A DNA stretch of 64,000 nucleotides. It comes from Paraburkholderia sprentiae WSM5005 (lineage in GTDB: Bacteria > Pseudomonadota > Gammaproteobacteria > Burkholderiales > Burkholderiaceae). The number at the start of each line of letters is the position of its first letter. The stretch's first letter is position 1. Positions 8,337 to 16,812 of this stretch are shown here, piece after piece. The translations under genes were made by a program, and so were the position numbers. Under the pieces are notes generated by a model. The model saw only the letters and a list, made by a program, of their open reading frames with translations, ran no database searches and was not told where the DNA came from. The stretch spans positions 1 through 64,000 of the forward strand of contig NZ_CP017564.2 in NCBI RefSeq assembly GCF_001865575.2. The letters run 5' to 3'.

Positions 8337-9287
8337 GTGGAACGTCTTAATGCGGCCCGTTTTGTCGACCTTTACATCGTAGGCGAGGCGATGAGTCAGA
8401 TTTCGGGTCTGGATGGGAACCCCGCGCTTCAGCTGGCCCCTGAATATCTGCTGGCGGATATCGCAGCAGTGCGCGCGAAGTGCGAGCACGTATATCGCGC
8501 GAAGCGAAACCCGGAGTTTCACCTGGCGTTCGGCACGGTTTCGTACCGCGTGACGGCCCTCGAAAGCATCAACCAGACGGTCTTTACGCTGCGTCAGACG
8601 CACGTTCCGCGGGCGGCGAGCGAGCTGGGCATTGGCGATGCGGTGCTCGGCGCGCTACTCCAAGAGAACCTGCGGGGGCTTGTTTTGGTTTGCGGTGAGC
8701 GCGCAGTCGGCAAGACAAACACTGCGGCGTCGGTTTTCGTTGAGCGCATCAAGATCTATGGCGGGCTGGGTCTGGCGGTGGAAGACCCTCCCGAAATGCA
8801 ATTGGAAGGCCCGCAGGGGAAGGGGTACGTTTTGCAGGTATGGGCCGACCCGCAGAAAGGCGGTTATCCCGAGCAGATGCGACGGGGCATGCGCAGCGGT
8901 GCGGAGTCGATCTTTCTCGGCGAGATTCGAGACGGGATTACCGCCTCTGAAGCATGCCGCGCGGGGATTGACGGCCATCTTGTGATGTCGACCGGCCACG
9001 GCGGCTCGCCTATCGAGGGATTGGAGCGAATCCATGCGCTCGCATCGCAGAACGAGCGTAACGCGGCGCAGCTTCTAGCGGACGGTGTCGCACTGGTTGT
9101 CTGGCAAACGCTCGATACCGTGTTGATTGAAGAGCGACACAAGAAGCGCGCCCGGACCAAGATGCTTCGTGTTAAAGGCAACACAGGCGTGCAAACGAAG
9201 ATCCGGGAAGGCAAGTTCGGTGCGTTGCTACAGGACTTAGATCAGCAGTCGAATGCGGCTGCATGGACCACGGCGGCGAAAAAATGA
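8337..9287 (+). CDS. Second pilus ATPase, PilT/GspE-like with atypical Walker A
   Basis: Secretion-type ATPase related to PilT/PilU retraction motors. It is about 316 aa from the GTG at 8337, preceded by GGGGCGGGGAA; an ATG at 8391 is the alternative. The P-loop reads GERAVGKT near residue 120, without the second glycine of GxxGxGK[ST], though the Lys and Thr are kept. The Walker B-like FLGEIRDG near 195 and a His-box region (VMSTGHGGSP) are present; there are no CxxC pairs. R64 has no equivalent gene between pilS and pilV. A retraction or regulatory role is inference. The stop overlaps the pilV ATG (ATGA). Confidence 0.7.
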   Translation: MERLNAARFVDLYIVGEAMSQISGLDGNPALQLAPEYLLADIAAVRAKCEHVYRAKRNPEFHLAFGTVSYRVTALESINQTVFTLRQTHVPRAASELGIGDAVLGALLQENLRGLVLVCGERAVGKTNTAASVFVERIKIYGGLGLAVEDPPEMQLEGPQGKGYVLQVWADPQKGGYPEQMRRGMRSGAESIFLGEIRDGITASEACRAGIDGHLVMSTGHGGSPIEGLERIHALASQNERNAAQLLADGVALVVWQTLDTVLIEERHKKRARTKMLRVKGNTGVQTKIREGKFGALLQDLDQQSNAAAWTTAAKK

Positions 9288-10792
9288 TTTTGAACCGACA
9301 CATGACGCGCCGACAACGAGGCGTGATATCGATCGAAGCGGCTGTCGTCTCGGCGTTGATCGGCATTACCTTGGCCAGCATCGGTGGATGGGTCAAGTAC
9401 GACGGTGACTTCAAGAACGATCGGGCGGCAGCGGACAGCATGGCTTTGGTGCTTCGGGGGGCGCAGAGTTGGTTTAACGCCAATACGGCAACGATAGCTG
9501 CGGCGGCTAACCCGTCGGTGAATTACGCATATAACCAATGGGCGACTTCCATTCCGGGCAACGCTTCGGGCAATTTTTCGCCGACCAACATCTACGGACA
9601 GACGTACACCATGCGTGTGTACAAGGAGCCCTCCGGACAACTGGACATGATGGTGCTGACGCTGGGCGGCGCAACGATTCCAGACGGTAGCCTGACGCGA
9701 ATCTCCAAGATGCTGGGAGGCGCGGGTGGGTACGTTTCTAATGCGGCTCCGGGCGTGGTCCAAAACGCGGCTGCTGGATGGTCGATGCCTGTAGGCAACA
9801 TCGGCGGATCGCCGGGGGTTGGACACCTTGCCGCCGCGGCGTTCTTCGCCAACGCGGCGCAGGCGAACGACTACCTGTATCGGCATCAGGTGGGTGGACA
9901 CCCGGAACTCAACCAGATGTCTACGACACTGGATATGAATCAGAACAACATCGCGAACGCTGCACTCGTGGCCGCGTCGGGCGTTGCTGTCACGAGCGCG
10001 GCCGGTGGTAATGCGACTGTGTCGTTGAACAATTCGCAGCTGCTGGACAACAACGGGAACCTATACGTCCGCTCGAACGGGACAGTAAATGTGCAGAACG
10101 TCGCCGGCAGTGCGTGGGCGCCGATGACAACAGGTGCTCAGACGGTGGTAGGCGACCAGACTGTGTTCGGGAACCGAGTCGCGACCGGAAGTGACCAGGT
10201 GAACGGCAACCAGGTCGTTGGTGGCAGTCAGCAGGTGAACGGGAATTCCACGGTTCTAGCAAGCCAGCAGATCAACGGAAACTCTCAGGTCAACGGCCAG
10301 ATCACGACCTACGGCAGTGTCAACCTGATGACGAATGGGGCGTCGGTCTACAACCCGAACACGATGTATGTTTCGGCCGGCCAGAACCTGTACCTTAATC
10401 CTTTCGGGGGGAACCGGGTCATCGTCGGCGGCGGTGGTGGTAACGGTCAGTTGGAGACAACGGGTCGTATGTTCGTGGACGAATATCTACAACCGGGTGT
10501 CGCGTCTGCGGGAGCGGCCTGCGACACTCCCGGACTTGTTGGGCGCGACGGAAACGGATCGCTGTTTTGTAATGGCGGTCGTTGGCAGTCAGCTTCTGCT
10601 GTGCCGTCTGGAACTACGTGCGGTGGCGTCACGATCAGAGGCTCGGACGCTCATCCGAACGATCCCGCGTCTACCGAAATCCCATGCATGGGGGTGGCGT
10701 TCTGGCAGAACGGCGTTTGTCCTTCTGGCTTCTATTACGCGGCTGTCTTTGCGGCAAGCGCTCTTTGGCACTACACCTGTGTGAAGAGTTAG
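9284..10792 (+). CDS. pilV: Tip adhesin-type minor pilin PilV (no shufflon)
   Basis: PilV-like minor prepilin, 502 aa, forming the pilus tip that chooses recipients in IncI systems. The leader ends in RQRG/VISIEAAVVSALIGITLA with Glu at +5. After a pilin-like body of about 250 residues come short repeats near 285-345 (DQTVFGNRVATGS, DQVNGNQVVGGS, QQVNGNS), probably a beta-solenoid stalk. A Cys-containing head follows (AACDTPGLVGRDGNGSLFCN). The start at 9284 overlaps the previous stop. No inverted shufflon segments or Rci recombinase follow, so the tip appears fixed. Confidence 0.85.
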   Translation: MILNRHMTRRQRGVISIEAAVVSALIGITLASIGGWVKYDGDFKNDRAAADSMALVLRGAQSWFNANTATIAAAANPSVNYAYNQWATSIPGNASGNFSPTNIYGQTYTMRVYKEPSGQLDMMVLTLGGATIPDGSLTRISKMLGGAGGYVSNAAPGVVQNAAAGWSMPVGNIGGSPGVGHLAAAAFFANAAQANDYLYRHQVGGHPELNQMSTTLDMNQNNIANAALVAASGVAVTSAAGGNATVSLNNSQLLDNNGNLYVRSNGTVNVQNVAGSAWAPMTTGAQTVVGDQTVFGNRVATGSDQVNGNQVVGGSQQVNGNSTVLASQQINGNSQVNGQITTYGSVNLMTNGASVYNPNTMYVSAGQNLYLNPFGGNRVIVGGGGGNGQLETTGRMFVDEYLQPGVASAGAACDTPGLVGRDGNGSLFCNGGRWQSASAVPSGTTCGGVTIRGSDAHPNDPASTEIPCMGVAFWQNGVCPSGFYYAAVFAASALWHYTCVKS

Positions 10793-10875
10793 TGATCAGG
10801 GGATCGCGGTAGCGCACGCGGGTGCAACACGAAAGCTCTCTCAGGTCCGGTCGGCCCTCGGAAGCCGGATCTTTA

Positions 10876-10902
10876 AGCCACGTCATCGCGTGGCTTTTTT
10901 TT
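10876..10902 (+). terminator. Rho-independent terminator of pil operon
   Basis: Stem AGCCACG / CGTGGCT (10876-10882 and 10889-10895) with a six-base loop, followed by seven T. It ends the 901-10792 operon. I see no gene or other signal in the bases from 10903 to 11081. Confidence 0.9.
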
Positions 10903-11081
10903 CCTTCGAAGTCGCGTCGTCTGCTCGATCGCACATGGCTCTGAAACAAGGGAAAGGTGAGACTATCCGGGAAGCCGCTAAACTATCGGGTTTGGTCGAG
11001 CGCGGGGCTCTCCCTTGGCCCGCGCGAACTACGTTACAACGCACTTAGTTTGGGTGGCGCGAGCTGGCCCAACAGCCAAGT

Positions 11082-13025
11082 ATGGAATTTAGAAAAGACA
11101 TCAACGGCCTGCGCGCGATTGCGGTTATCGCGGTCGTCCTCTTCCACTATGGCGTCAGGTATTTCGACGGTGGGTATGTCGGCGTCGACGTGTTTTTCGT
11201 AATCTCGGGCTTCCTGCTAACGTCGATCGCACATAGGCGGATACAGGCAGGGCAATTTTCGGCAGTACAGTTCCTGCTGAACCGCCTGCGCAGGATTTAT
11301 CCAGCGCTGCTTATGATGGTGATCGCATGCTACGTGTGGGCGACGCTGTTCTACCTACCGGACGATCTCAGCAGACTGGTGCGTAACGGGACGGCGGCAC
11401 TGCTCTTTCGATCGAACTATGCCTTTCTGGGTGACGTTGGGGGCTATTTTGCGCCCGACGCACGCACGAACATCTTCTTGCATACGTGGTCGTTGGCCGT
11501 CGAATCACAGTTCTACCTCGTCTTCGCGGTAACCTGCTCGCTTTTTTGGCCCCGCTCGGGCGCGCGTCGTAAGACTCTCGGGTGGATGGCGTTTTGCGTC
11601 ATTGCTGGCGCGTCGTTGATCTGGTGTATCGCCCGAACGCCCGAGCATCAGGCGAGTACGTTTTACCTGTTATGGGGGCGTGCGTGGGAGTTCATGGCCG
11701 GATCGGTGACGGCCCTGGTATCGGCGCGTCCGACCCGGACAGGATCGAATATCTTGTCGGGGGCCGGCGCGGCGCTCCTGTTATTCGCCATCGTTGGACT
11801 GCATGGCAATGACCCGTACCCAGGATGGCGAGCGATTTTCCCGGTTGCCGGCACCGCGCTATTGATCTACGCGGGCGAGGGAGCTGTGTCGCGGCTGCTC
11901 TCGTGCTGGCCGCTTCAGTTGATTGGAACGGCCTCCTACTCCATCTATCTGTGGCACTGGCCTTTTCTGCTTGCCTTCCGCGAGCGGTTCGGAGCCGATC
12001 CGTCTGCAGGTCAGGTAATAGGGTTGATTGCCGTCTCAGTCGTGGCCGGTTGGGCGTCCTATGTGGCGGTCGAACGGCCGGGCCGTCAGCGACTGCGCAA
12101 TGTGTCCATTGCGGCGGTCTTTGCGCTTAGCATTGCGTCAGGTTTCGCATTCACAGCAATCCTCAACAAAACCGATGGTTTGCAAGAGCGACTGCCGTCA
12201 TATTTGCGCGCTGCGTCTGAGGCCATGAAGAGCGACGCGCCGCGCGCGCATGAGTGTATGAGAGACGTTGATGGCACAAAGCACTCGCCGGGTGACTTCT
12301 GCAACCTGGGAGGAATGCCGGCAACCACTCAACCAGTGATGATGCTGTGGGGTGACTCGTTCGCAAATATGTTTCAGCCGATTGTGGATCGCGTAGCAGC
12401 TCAAACACAAACCCCAGGTGTCGTTGCAACGCTGGGTGGTTGCCCGCCGTTCAAGGGCAAGGCGTTCCCCGGTTCGGGGGCAGAAGTGTTTCCGGGGTGC
12501 GAGCGCTATGCGAATTTCGCCTTTGACTACTTCATGCGCACGCCGTCAATCAAGCTGGTAGTCGTAGCGGGTGACTGGCAGCGCTACGAACCGAACTATG
12601 AGGGCGGCGTGCTGAAGGACATAGCGACCGTTTTGGCGTCTCGCGGCGGGCGCATGGTGCTGGTGAAAGCGGTGCCGAATCCGCGGGGAGATGTGCCTCG
12701 GGTATGGGCGCGTGCGCAGGTAGCAGCTGGCCACGAGGTATCGCAAATGACAGTGCCTCGCGCCGGTCAGGCGGATATCGAGGACAGGGGAAACCAGATC
12801 GCACGGTTTCCGCTGCAAGTGGGAGACGTAACGACGGTCGATCCGTTCGACGCGCTTTGCAACGCAAACGAGTGCTTAACGGTCAAGAACGGCGTCAGCC
12901 TGTTCAAAGATACCGACCATCTGACTCAGAACGGCGTTGAGGAAGTAGCGCCGCTGTTGTCCGAGGCGATACGCGAACAAGTCGCAGCGATAGCGTCTCC
13001 CTCGAAAGTATCGACCTCGAACTGA
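11082..13025 (+). CDS. OafA/YrhL-type O-acyltransferase with SGNH domain
   Basis: Membrane acyltransferase 3 protein, 647 aa, of the kind that O-acetylates LPS, capsule or other surface glycans. It opens with the family signature (FRKDINGLRAIAVIAVVLFH, then GVDVFFVISGFLL). About ten spans run to residue 365 (TWSLAVESQFYLVFA is another hallmark). A periplasmic SGNH hydrolase-like domain covers about 400-640, with WGDSF near 421 as the Ser block and DTDHLT near the end as the Asp-His block. It stands alone between two terminators, so it is a separately transcribed passenger. It might modify the surface or the pilus, but the target cannot be told. Confidence 0.88.
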   Translation: MEFRKDINGLRAIAVIAVVLFHYGVRYFDGGYVGVDVFFVISGFLLTSIAHRRIQAGQFSAVQFLLNRLRRIYPALLMMVIACYVWATLFYLPDDLSRLVRNGTAALLFRSNYAFLGDVGGYFAPDARTNIFLHTWSLAVESQFYLVFAVTCSLFWPRSGARRKTLGWMAFCVIAGASLIWCIARTPEHQASTFYLLWGRAWEFMAGSVTALVSARPTRTGSNILSGAGAALLLFAIVGLHGNDPYPGWRAIFPVAGTALLIYAGEGAVSRLLSCWPLQLIGTASYSIYLWHWPFLLAFRERFGADPSAGQVIGLIAVSVVAGWASYVAVERPGRQRLRNVSIAAVFALSIASGFAFTAILNKTDGLQERLPSYLRAASEAMKSDAPRAHECMRDVDGTKHSPGDFCNLGGMPATTQPVMMLWGDSFANMFQPIVDRVAAQTQTPGVVATLGGCPPFKGKAFPGSGAEVFPGCERYANFAFDYFMRTPSIKLVVVAGDWQRYEPNYEGGVLKDIATVLASRGGRMVLVKAVPNPRGDVPRVWARAQVAAGHEVSQMTVPRAGQADIEDRGNQIARFPLQVGDVTTVDPFDALCNANECLTVKNGVSLFKDTDHLTQNGVEEVAPLLSEAIREQVAAIASPSKVSTSN

Positions 13026-13046
13026 GGCGAGCCGCGCGCAAGAGGC

Positions 13047-13072
13047 AAAAAAAAAGCCCCGTTTCCGGGGCT
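13047..13072 (-). terminator. Terminator for the minus-strand lipoprotein gene
   Basis: Read on the minus strand, AGCCCCG / CGGGGCT (13055-13072, four-base loop) is followed by a run of nine T. It terminates the leftward gene at 13101-13949. Confidence 0.88.
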
Positions 13073-13100
13073 GTCGATGTTCGCTTCGGCGTCGCGGGAA

Positions 13101-13949
13101 TCAGACGGGCTTGGTGCAGGACAGCACAACGAGGCCGTTGATGTCGCCGCTGGTCGGTGCGCTCGTGCCATATGCGACCGCGACAAGGGGCGCGTTCACA
13201 TCGGAGCCCATGACGCGCGTGATGAAGGTAGCGCCGTTGCCCGACGACATGCCATTGAGGGATGCGCTCGCGCTCGTGAACGCGTAGGACTGGTCCGAAC
13301 CGATGCTGGCATTGAATGCGAGGTTGGTGAGCGTCAGCGTCGACAGGTCTAGCGTCGCAGTCGCCGAGTTCAGCGTGCCTTGACCGACGTTGCCGTTCAC
13401 TGCGGTAGGGGCAGTGTTGAAGTATCGCGTACAGTTCAGCGTGCCTGTGCCAGCCGTGAGCGTCAGCGGGTTGCCGATGGCGTAGGGGGCGCCTTGGTTC
13501 ACGTTGTACGTGCCGCCGCTCGAATCACTCGACTTGCTCCAGCGGCCGACCGAAATGAAACCGCCGTAGCCGTTCACATCGGCAATGACGCCAGGTTGGG
13601 CAAGCGTGACCGAAGCCGTGTCCGACCCGGCAATGGTCGTATATCCCCCGGTTTGGGCATAGGTCGCGAATGACGCGAGCGGGGCATCGGCGGTGTTGTA
13701 CAGGGTGCCGCCCTGCGACAGACCGTTTGCGCCGAGCGTGGCCGGTGCAAACAGCACGGCGAGCTTGCCAGCGACGCCTGTTACAACGGGGGCAGTCCCC
13801 TGCACTTGGTAGGGAAGCGCGCCCGCAGGGTTTGCAGGTTGCGTCGGATTCGACGCGGACGAATCGCTACCGCCGCCACCGCCGCCGCACGCGGAGAGAA
13901 CGAGCGCCGCGACGAGGGCAGGGATTGCTTTCAGTGCGTTCTTGTACAT
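13101..13949 (-). CDS. Surface-type lipoprotein, function unknown
   Basis: Predicted lipoprotein of 282 aa. The signal peptide ends in LSAC, followed by a poly-Gly tether (CGGGGGGSDSS) typical of surface-exposed lipoproteins. The rest is Thr/Ser/Ala/Gly-rich and looks like a run of beta strands, with two cysteines (LNCTRYFN and VLSCTKPV). The start at 13949 is supported by AGGAG upstream; an in-frame start at 14003 would lie inside the promoter. It has its own promoter and terminator. A receptor-masking or adhesin role is possible but nothing in the sequence settles it; I do not recognise a family. Confidence 0.7.
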   Translation of the reverse strand: MYKNALKAIPALVAALVLSACGGGGGGSDSSASNPTQPANPAGALPYQVQGTAPVVTGVAGKLAVLFAPATLGANGLSQGGTLYNTADAPLASFATYAQTGGYTTIAGSDTASVTLAQPGVIADVNGYGGFISVGRWSKSSDSSGGTYNVNQGAPYAIGNPLTLTAGTGTLNCTRYFNTAPTAVNGNVGQGTLNSATATLDLSTLTLTNLAFNASIGSDQSYAFTSASASLNGMSSGNGATFITRVMGSDVNAPLVAVAYGTSAPTSGDINGLVVLSCTKPV

Positions 13950-14001
13950 GCCGTGACTCCTAAGGTGTGTGTGATTTAAATAAATTACTTGCAACACGTT
14001 C

Positions 14002-14031
14002 ATTATGTACCCAATGGGTACGTTCCGTCAA
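14002..14031 (-). promoter_or_regulatory. Promoter with palindromic operator for the lipoprotein
   Basis: On the minus strand TTGACG (plus 14026-14031), 18 bases and CATAAT (plus 14002-14007) form a good promoter. Its spacer contains GTACCCAATGGGTAC (14007-14021), a perfect 7-1-7 palindrome that would be covered by a repressor. A motif B-like site (TGAT-N8-ATTA, 13972-13987) lies in the leader. The palindrome was not noticed elsewhere in the window. Confidence 0.6.
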
Positions 14032-14044
14032 CTACTTAACCAAA

Positions 14045-14488
14045 TTAGTTTGTTACGACGACGCTGTTATTCGGAATCGCTGAGGGCAGGGCGACAGGTG
14101 CTTGGCCATATGTCGTCGGACCTACAAGCGTGCCATTAGTGTTCACGCCAACAGTCAACGAGTAGATAGTGCCATCGGCGATATAGCCCACGAGGCCAGG
14201 CGGGGGCGCGGTGTTGTACACATAGGCTTTGCCGCCCGAGATGTAGTTCTGGACGGTCGGACCATGCGCGAACCAGCTGGGAACAGGAACGCTCGCGTCG
14301 CTGACTGTCCCGGTGAAAGCAGGATTGGCGGCCGCGTACAGTTTCAGGAAGCCATAGTAGGCGTGCATGTTGTCGCCGGTTGCGGTCGCTTCAGCTGTCG
14401 CGTGGTACGTAGTGACGTTCTGCATGACACTGCTCGCGTAGCTCGCGAGGACGCCCGCGACGATGATAAGGACGATCAACATCTGCAT
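14045..14488 (-). CDS. pilM: Type IVb pilus protein PilM
   Basis: PilM-like thin-pilus protein of 147 aa (IncI PilM is about 145). An N-terminal membrane anchor is visible (MQMLIVLIIVAGVLASYA) followed by a periplasmic domain of about 125 residues with the typical ending ALPSAIPNNSVVVTN. The start at 14488 was chosen because it begins the anchor and follows CGGAGCG. Here pilM is split from the main pil operon and lies 14 bases downstream of the second TcpQ gene on the opposite strand, whereas in R64 it sits between pilL and pilN. Confidence 0.78.
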   Translation of the reverse strand: MQMLIVLIIVAGVLASYASSVMQNVTTYHATAEATATGDNMHAYYGFLKLYAAANPAFTGTVSDASVPVPSWFAHGPTVQNYISGGKAYVYNTAPPPGLVGYIADGTIYSLTVGVNTNGTLVGPTTYGQAPVALPSAIPNNSVVVTN

Positions 14489-14502
14489 GGCACGCTCCGC
14501 GT

Positions 14503-15528
14503 TCAGTGCTGCGCGTCTACGACGGCGATCGTGTGTTGCGCCTTCGACACCTTGAAGTCGAGTCCCGGTACTGCCTGCGCGATCTGTGCTAACACTTGGA
14601 GAAACGTGCCGCTGTAGTTCGACGTGTAGGTGATTTGATAGCGCATCGACGCAGACCATGTCGGTTTGGCGTACCCAGCCTGTTGCGCCCAATCGTCCAG
14701 GTTATCGCGCAGCGTTCGATTTGCTGTGAGAGTCCACGCGCGGGAGACATCAGCTGCTGGCACGATCTGAGGCTGTGCGGCGATTTGAGCGACCGGGTAT
14801 TGAGCCGGTTGAGCCATGGCAATTGGCCCGCCAACGACGGGCGGTGCTGCGGCTGCGGGTTGCTGAGCTACAGCGGCGGAAGGTTGCGACGTGGTCGGAA
14901 CGCCTTGGCCATTCAGGAATTCATTCACGAGACGGATGGCATCGTCGCCAGAGATGATCTTCGCCTGAGCCATCGCCATGACACGGCGCGCGAAATCAAG
15001 TCGTTCGCGATCCGAAAAACCGGCTCCTTGCTGTCTTTGGCCCTGTTGCTGTGCCGCTGACGCCTCGAGCGTCGCCGGCGCAGCGGAAGCAGTGACAAGC
15101 GCCGGTGCGCTGCGTGGCGCCGAGCGCGTGCTGATCTGCACGTCGGTGTCGGCCGCATCGTCGCTGGGGTCGACCTCAGTGTATGTGCCGACCTTGGCGT
15201 CGGGCACACCATGAGCGACGAGCCAGTCTTTGACCGTCGCGACGCGTCGCTTGGCGTTGGCCAGCAGAGCCCTGTTTTTCGCATAGGCGGTCAGGTTGAT
15301 CGAGTCCGCGGCTACAACATCGGAAGCCAGGCCATCCAGCGTCGCTTTGCCGCCACGGGACAGGCGCGTGCCGTTGAATGACAGCGTCGTTGTCGTATCG
15401 CGCTGTGGACCTTGTGGATTTGCCGCTGTGATGGAAGGCGTGTCGTCGTTGACGACAAAGGCAGCGTTGGCTGTCGCAGCGGTGCCGAATGCGATCGCCG
15501 CAACTGCGCAGCTAAGTTTCGTCTTCAT
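14503..15528 (-). CDS. PilL-like pilus protein with TcpQ domain (long form)
   Basis: Exported protein of 341 aa; signal peptide residues 1-22. Residues about 45-135 look like an OmpA-type peptidoglycan-binding domain (LSFNGTRLSRGGKATLDGLA, LLANAKRRVATVKDWLVAHG). A Gln/Pro/Ala-rich linker follows, then a TcpQ domain at about 255-340 (TLRDNLDDWAQQAGY, LQVLAQIAQAVPGLDFKV). This architecture fits IncI PilL better than the 159-residue gene at 901. Both may serve one secretin or belong to different assembly states. It forms an operon with pilM. Confidence 0.78.
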   Translation of the reverse strand: MKTKLSCAVAAIAFGTAATANAAFVVNDDTPSITAANPQGPQRDTTTTLSFNGTRLSRGGKATLDGLASDVVAADSINLTAYAKNRALLANAKRRVATVKDWLVAHGVPDAKVGTYTEVDPSDDAADTDVQISTRSAPRSAPALVTASAAPATLEASAAQQQGQRQQGAGFSDRERLDFARRVMAMAQAKIISGDDAIRLVNEFLNGQGVPTTSQPSAAVAQQPAAAAPPVVGGPIAMAQPAQYPVAQIAAQPQIVPAADVSRAWTLTANRTLRDNLDDWAQQAGYAKPTWSASMRYQITYTSNYSGTFLQVLAQIAQAVPGLDFKVSKAQHTIAVVDAQH

Positions 15529-15558
15529 AGCTCTCTCACTAAGAAAAAGAGTCGGGAC

Positions 15559-15572
15559 TTCTGACGTCAGAA
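15559..15572. promoter_or_regulatory. Motif A copy, perfect palindrome
   Basis: TTCTGACGTCAGAA, extended by flanking C and G to a perfect 16-base palindrome (15558-15573). It lies between the divergent pilL-like gene (start 15528) and trbB (start 15707), so it could control both transfer systems at once. Confidence 0.72.
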
Positions 15573-15601
15573 GCGCTAAAGTTCAGCTTTGTTAAACAGC
15601 T

Positions 15602-15617
15602 TAATATGATGATATCA
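15602..15617. promoter_or_regulatory. Motif B copy in the pil/trb divergent region
   Basis: TAATATGATGATATCA: one mismatch to TGAT-N8-ATCA. TTGTTA at 15589 and the AT-rich site itself suggest a promoter toward trbB, but spacing is not compelling. The arrangement (motif A then motif B, 30 bases apart) resembles 800-873, where both motifs also precede a transfer operon. Confidence 0.5.
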
Positions 15618-15706
15618 TTGTGGTACATTAAAGTCCCATAGAAATTTGGTCTGGCGCGGGCGATGGAGTTGGATGCAACAGACCCGCACCGGAAAGCGAA
15701 ACGAAT

Positions 15707-16789
15707 ATGCAACGCACGCTAGGTAATGCCAACGGACTGGACGGCCAGCCGCTCAGTATGCAGCAGCAGTCCTATGAGCGAATGCTCGAAGGACTGCGGC
15801 GGGACTTCGGAGTTTGCATGGACGAATTTGCAAACCCTCGGTTGCAAGAACTGATGCTGAACCCTGACGGGCGCATCTGGCGGGAGGTCGCTGGCGAGGG
15901 TATGTCGGACACAGGCCTGCGTATGTCGCCATTGGAGGGTGAACACCTTTTCAGCAGTCTCGCCGGGATTCTGGAGACGGAAGTACGGGCAAGCCGGCCG
16001 ATTCTCGAATGTGAACTCCCGCTGAACGGTTGGCGTTTTGAAGGGCTGGTGTGGCCTATTGTTGATGCGCCGAGCTTCTCAATAAGGGTGCCGAATGCTC
16101 TCGGTTTGACGCTCGCCGATTTTGAGTCGCGTGGCGTTTTGACGGACGTAAACGACCCGTACAACCGAAGTAGGGTCGAACGCGCCGGATTTCTGGAGCT
16201 AGCGAAGGGCAAGACGCATCGAGAAATCATCGAACTGGCCGTAAAGCTCCGAAAGAACATCCTCATCATCGGTGGCACGGGTTCGGGAAAGACGACTCTG
16301 CTAAACGCGATCACTGATGCGGTCGCGACGATGACGCCCACGCACCGGGTGATCATCATCGAAGACACTCGGGAAGTGAAGTGCGCTGCACCAAACGTCG
16401 TTCAGATGCGGACAAGCATGGAACTGGCAGACGTTGATATGACACGGCTGCTTAAGGCGTCGTTGCGACTCAGGCCGGATCGGATCATTGCCGGCGAAGT
16501 GCGAGACAAGTCCGCTTTGGCGTTGCTGAAGATGTGGAATACAGGTCATCCGGGTGGGCTCGCCACGGTTCACGCAGACAGTTGCGAGGGTGGTCTGACG
16601 CGGATGGAGCAAATGATTGAAGAGAACCCCGGCATCCGTGTGAACAGGCACGTTATCGCCGAGGCAATCGACTTGTGTGTGTTCATTGGGAAGGAGTCGG
16701 ATCACCCGGCAGGACGGAAGATCCGCCAACTGGCGATCGTCGAAGCATATAACCCGCAAGCGGGCAGATATGTGCTTCACAACGTGTAG
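15707..16789 (+). CDS. trbB: TrbB/VirB11 conjugation ATPase
   Basis: Cytoplasmic hexameric ATPase that powers the mating-pair channel and pilus. It is 360 aa; P-loop GGTGSGKTT near residues 189-197, Asp box IIIEDTREV near 217, Walker B-like RIIAGEVRD near 260, and His box GHPGGLATVHAD. The N-terminal domain contains MLNPDGRIW. It is the first gene of the trb-type operon, as in P-type systems where trbB leads. A weak GGAAAGCG precedes the ATG. Confidence 0.94.
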   Translation: MQRTLGNANGLDGQPLSMQQQSYERMLEGLRRDFGVCMDEFANPRLQELMLNPDGRIWREVAGEGMSDTGLRMSPLEGEHLFSSLAGILETEVRASRPILECELPLNGWRFEGLVWPIVDAPSFSIRVPNALGLTLADFESRGVLTDVNDPYNRSRVERAGFLELAKGKTHREIIELAVKLRKNILIIGGTGSGKTTLLNAITDAVATMTPTHRVIIIEDTREVKCAAPNVVQMRTSMELADVDMTRLLKASLRLRPDRIIAGEVRDKSALALLKMWNTGHPGGLATVHADSCEGGLTRMEQMIEENPGIRVNRHVIAEAIDLCVFIGKESDHPAGRKIRQLAIVEAYNPQAGRYVLHNV

Positions 16790-16812
16790 TAATTTAATTT
16801 ATGGAGAATGAA

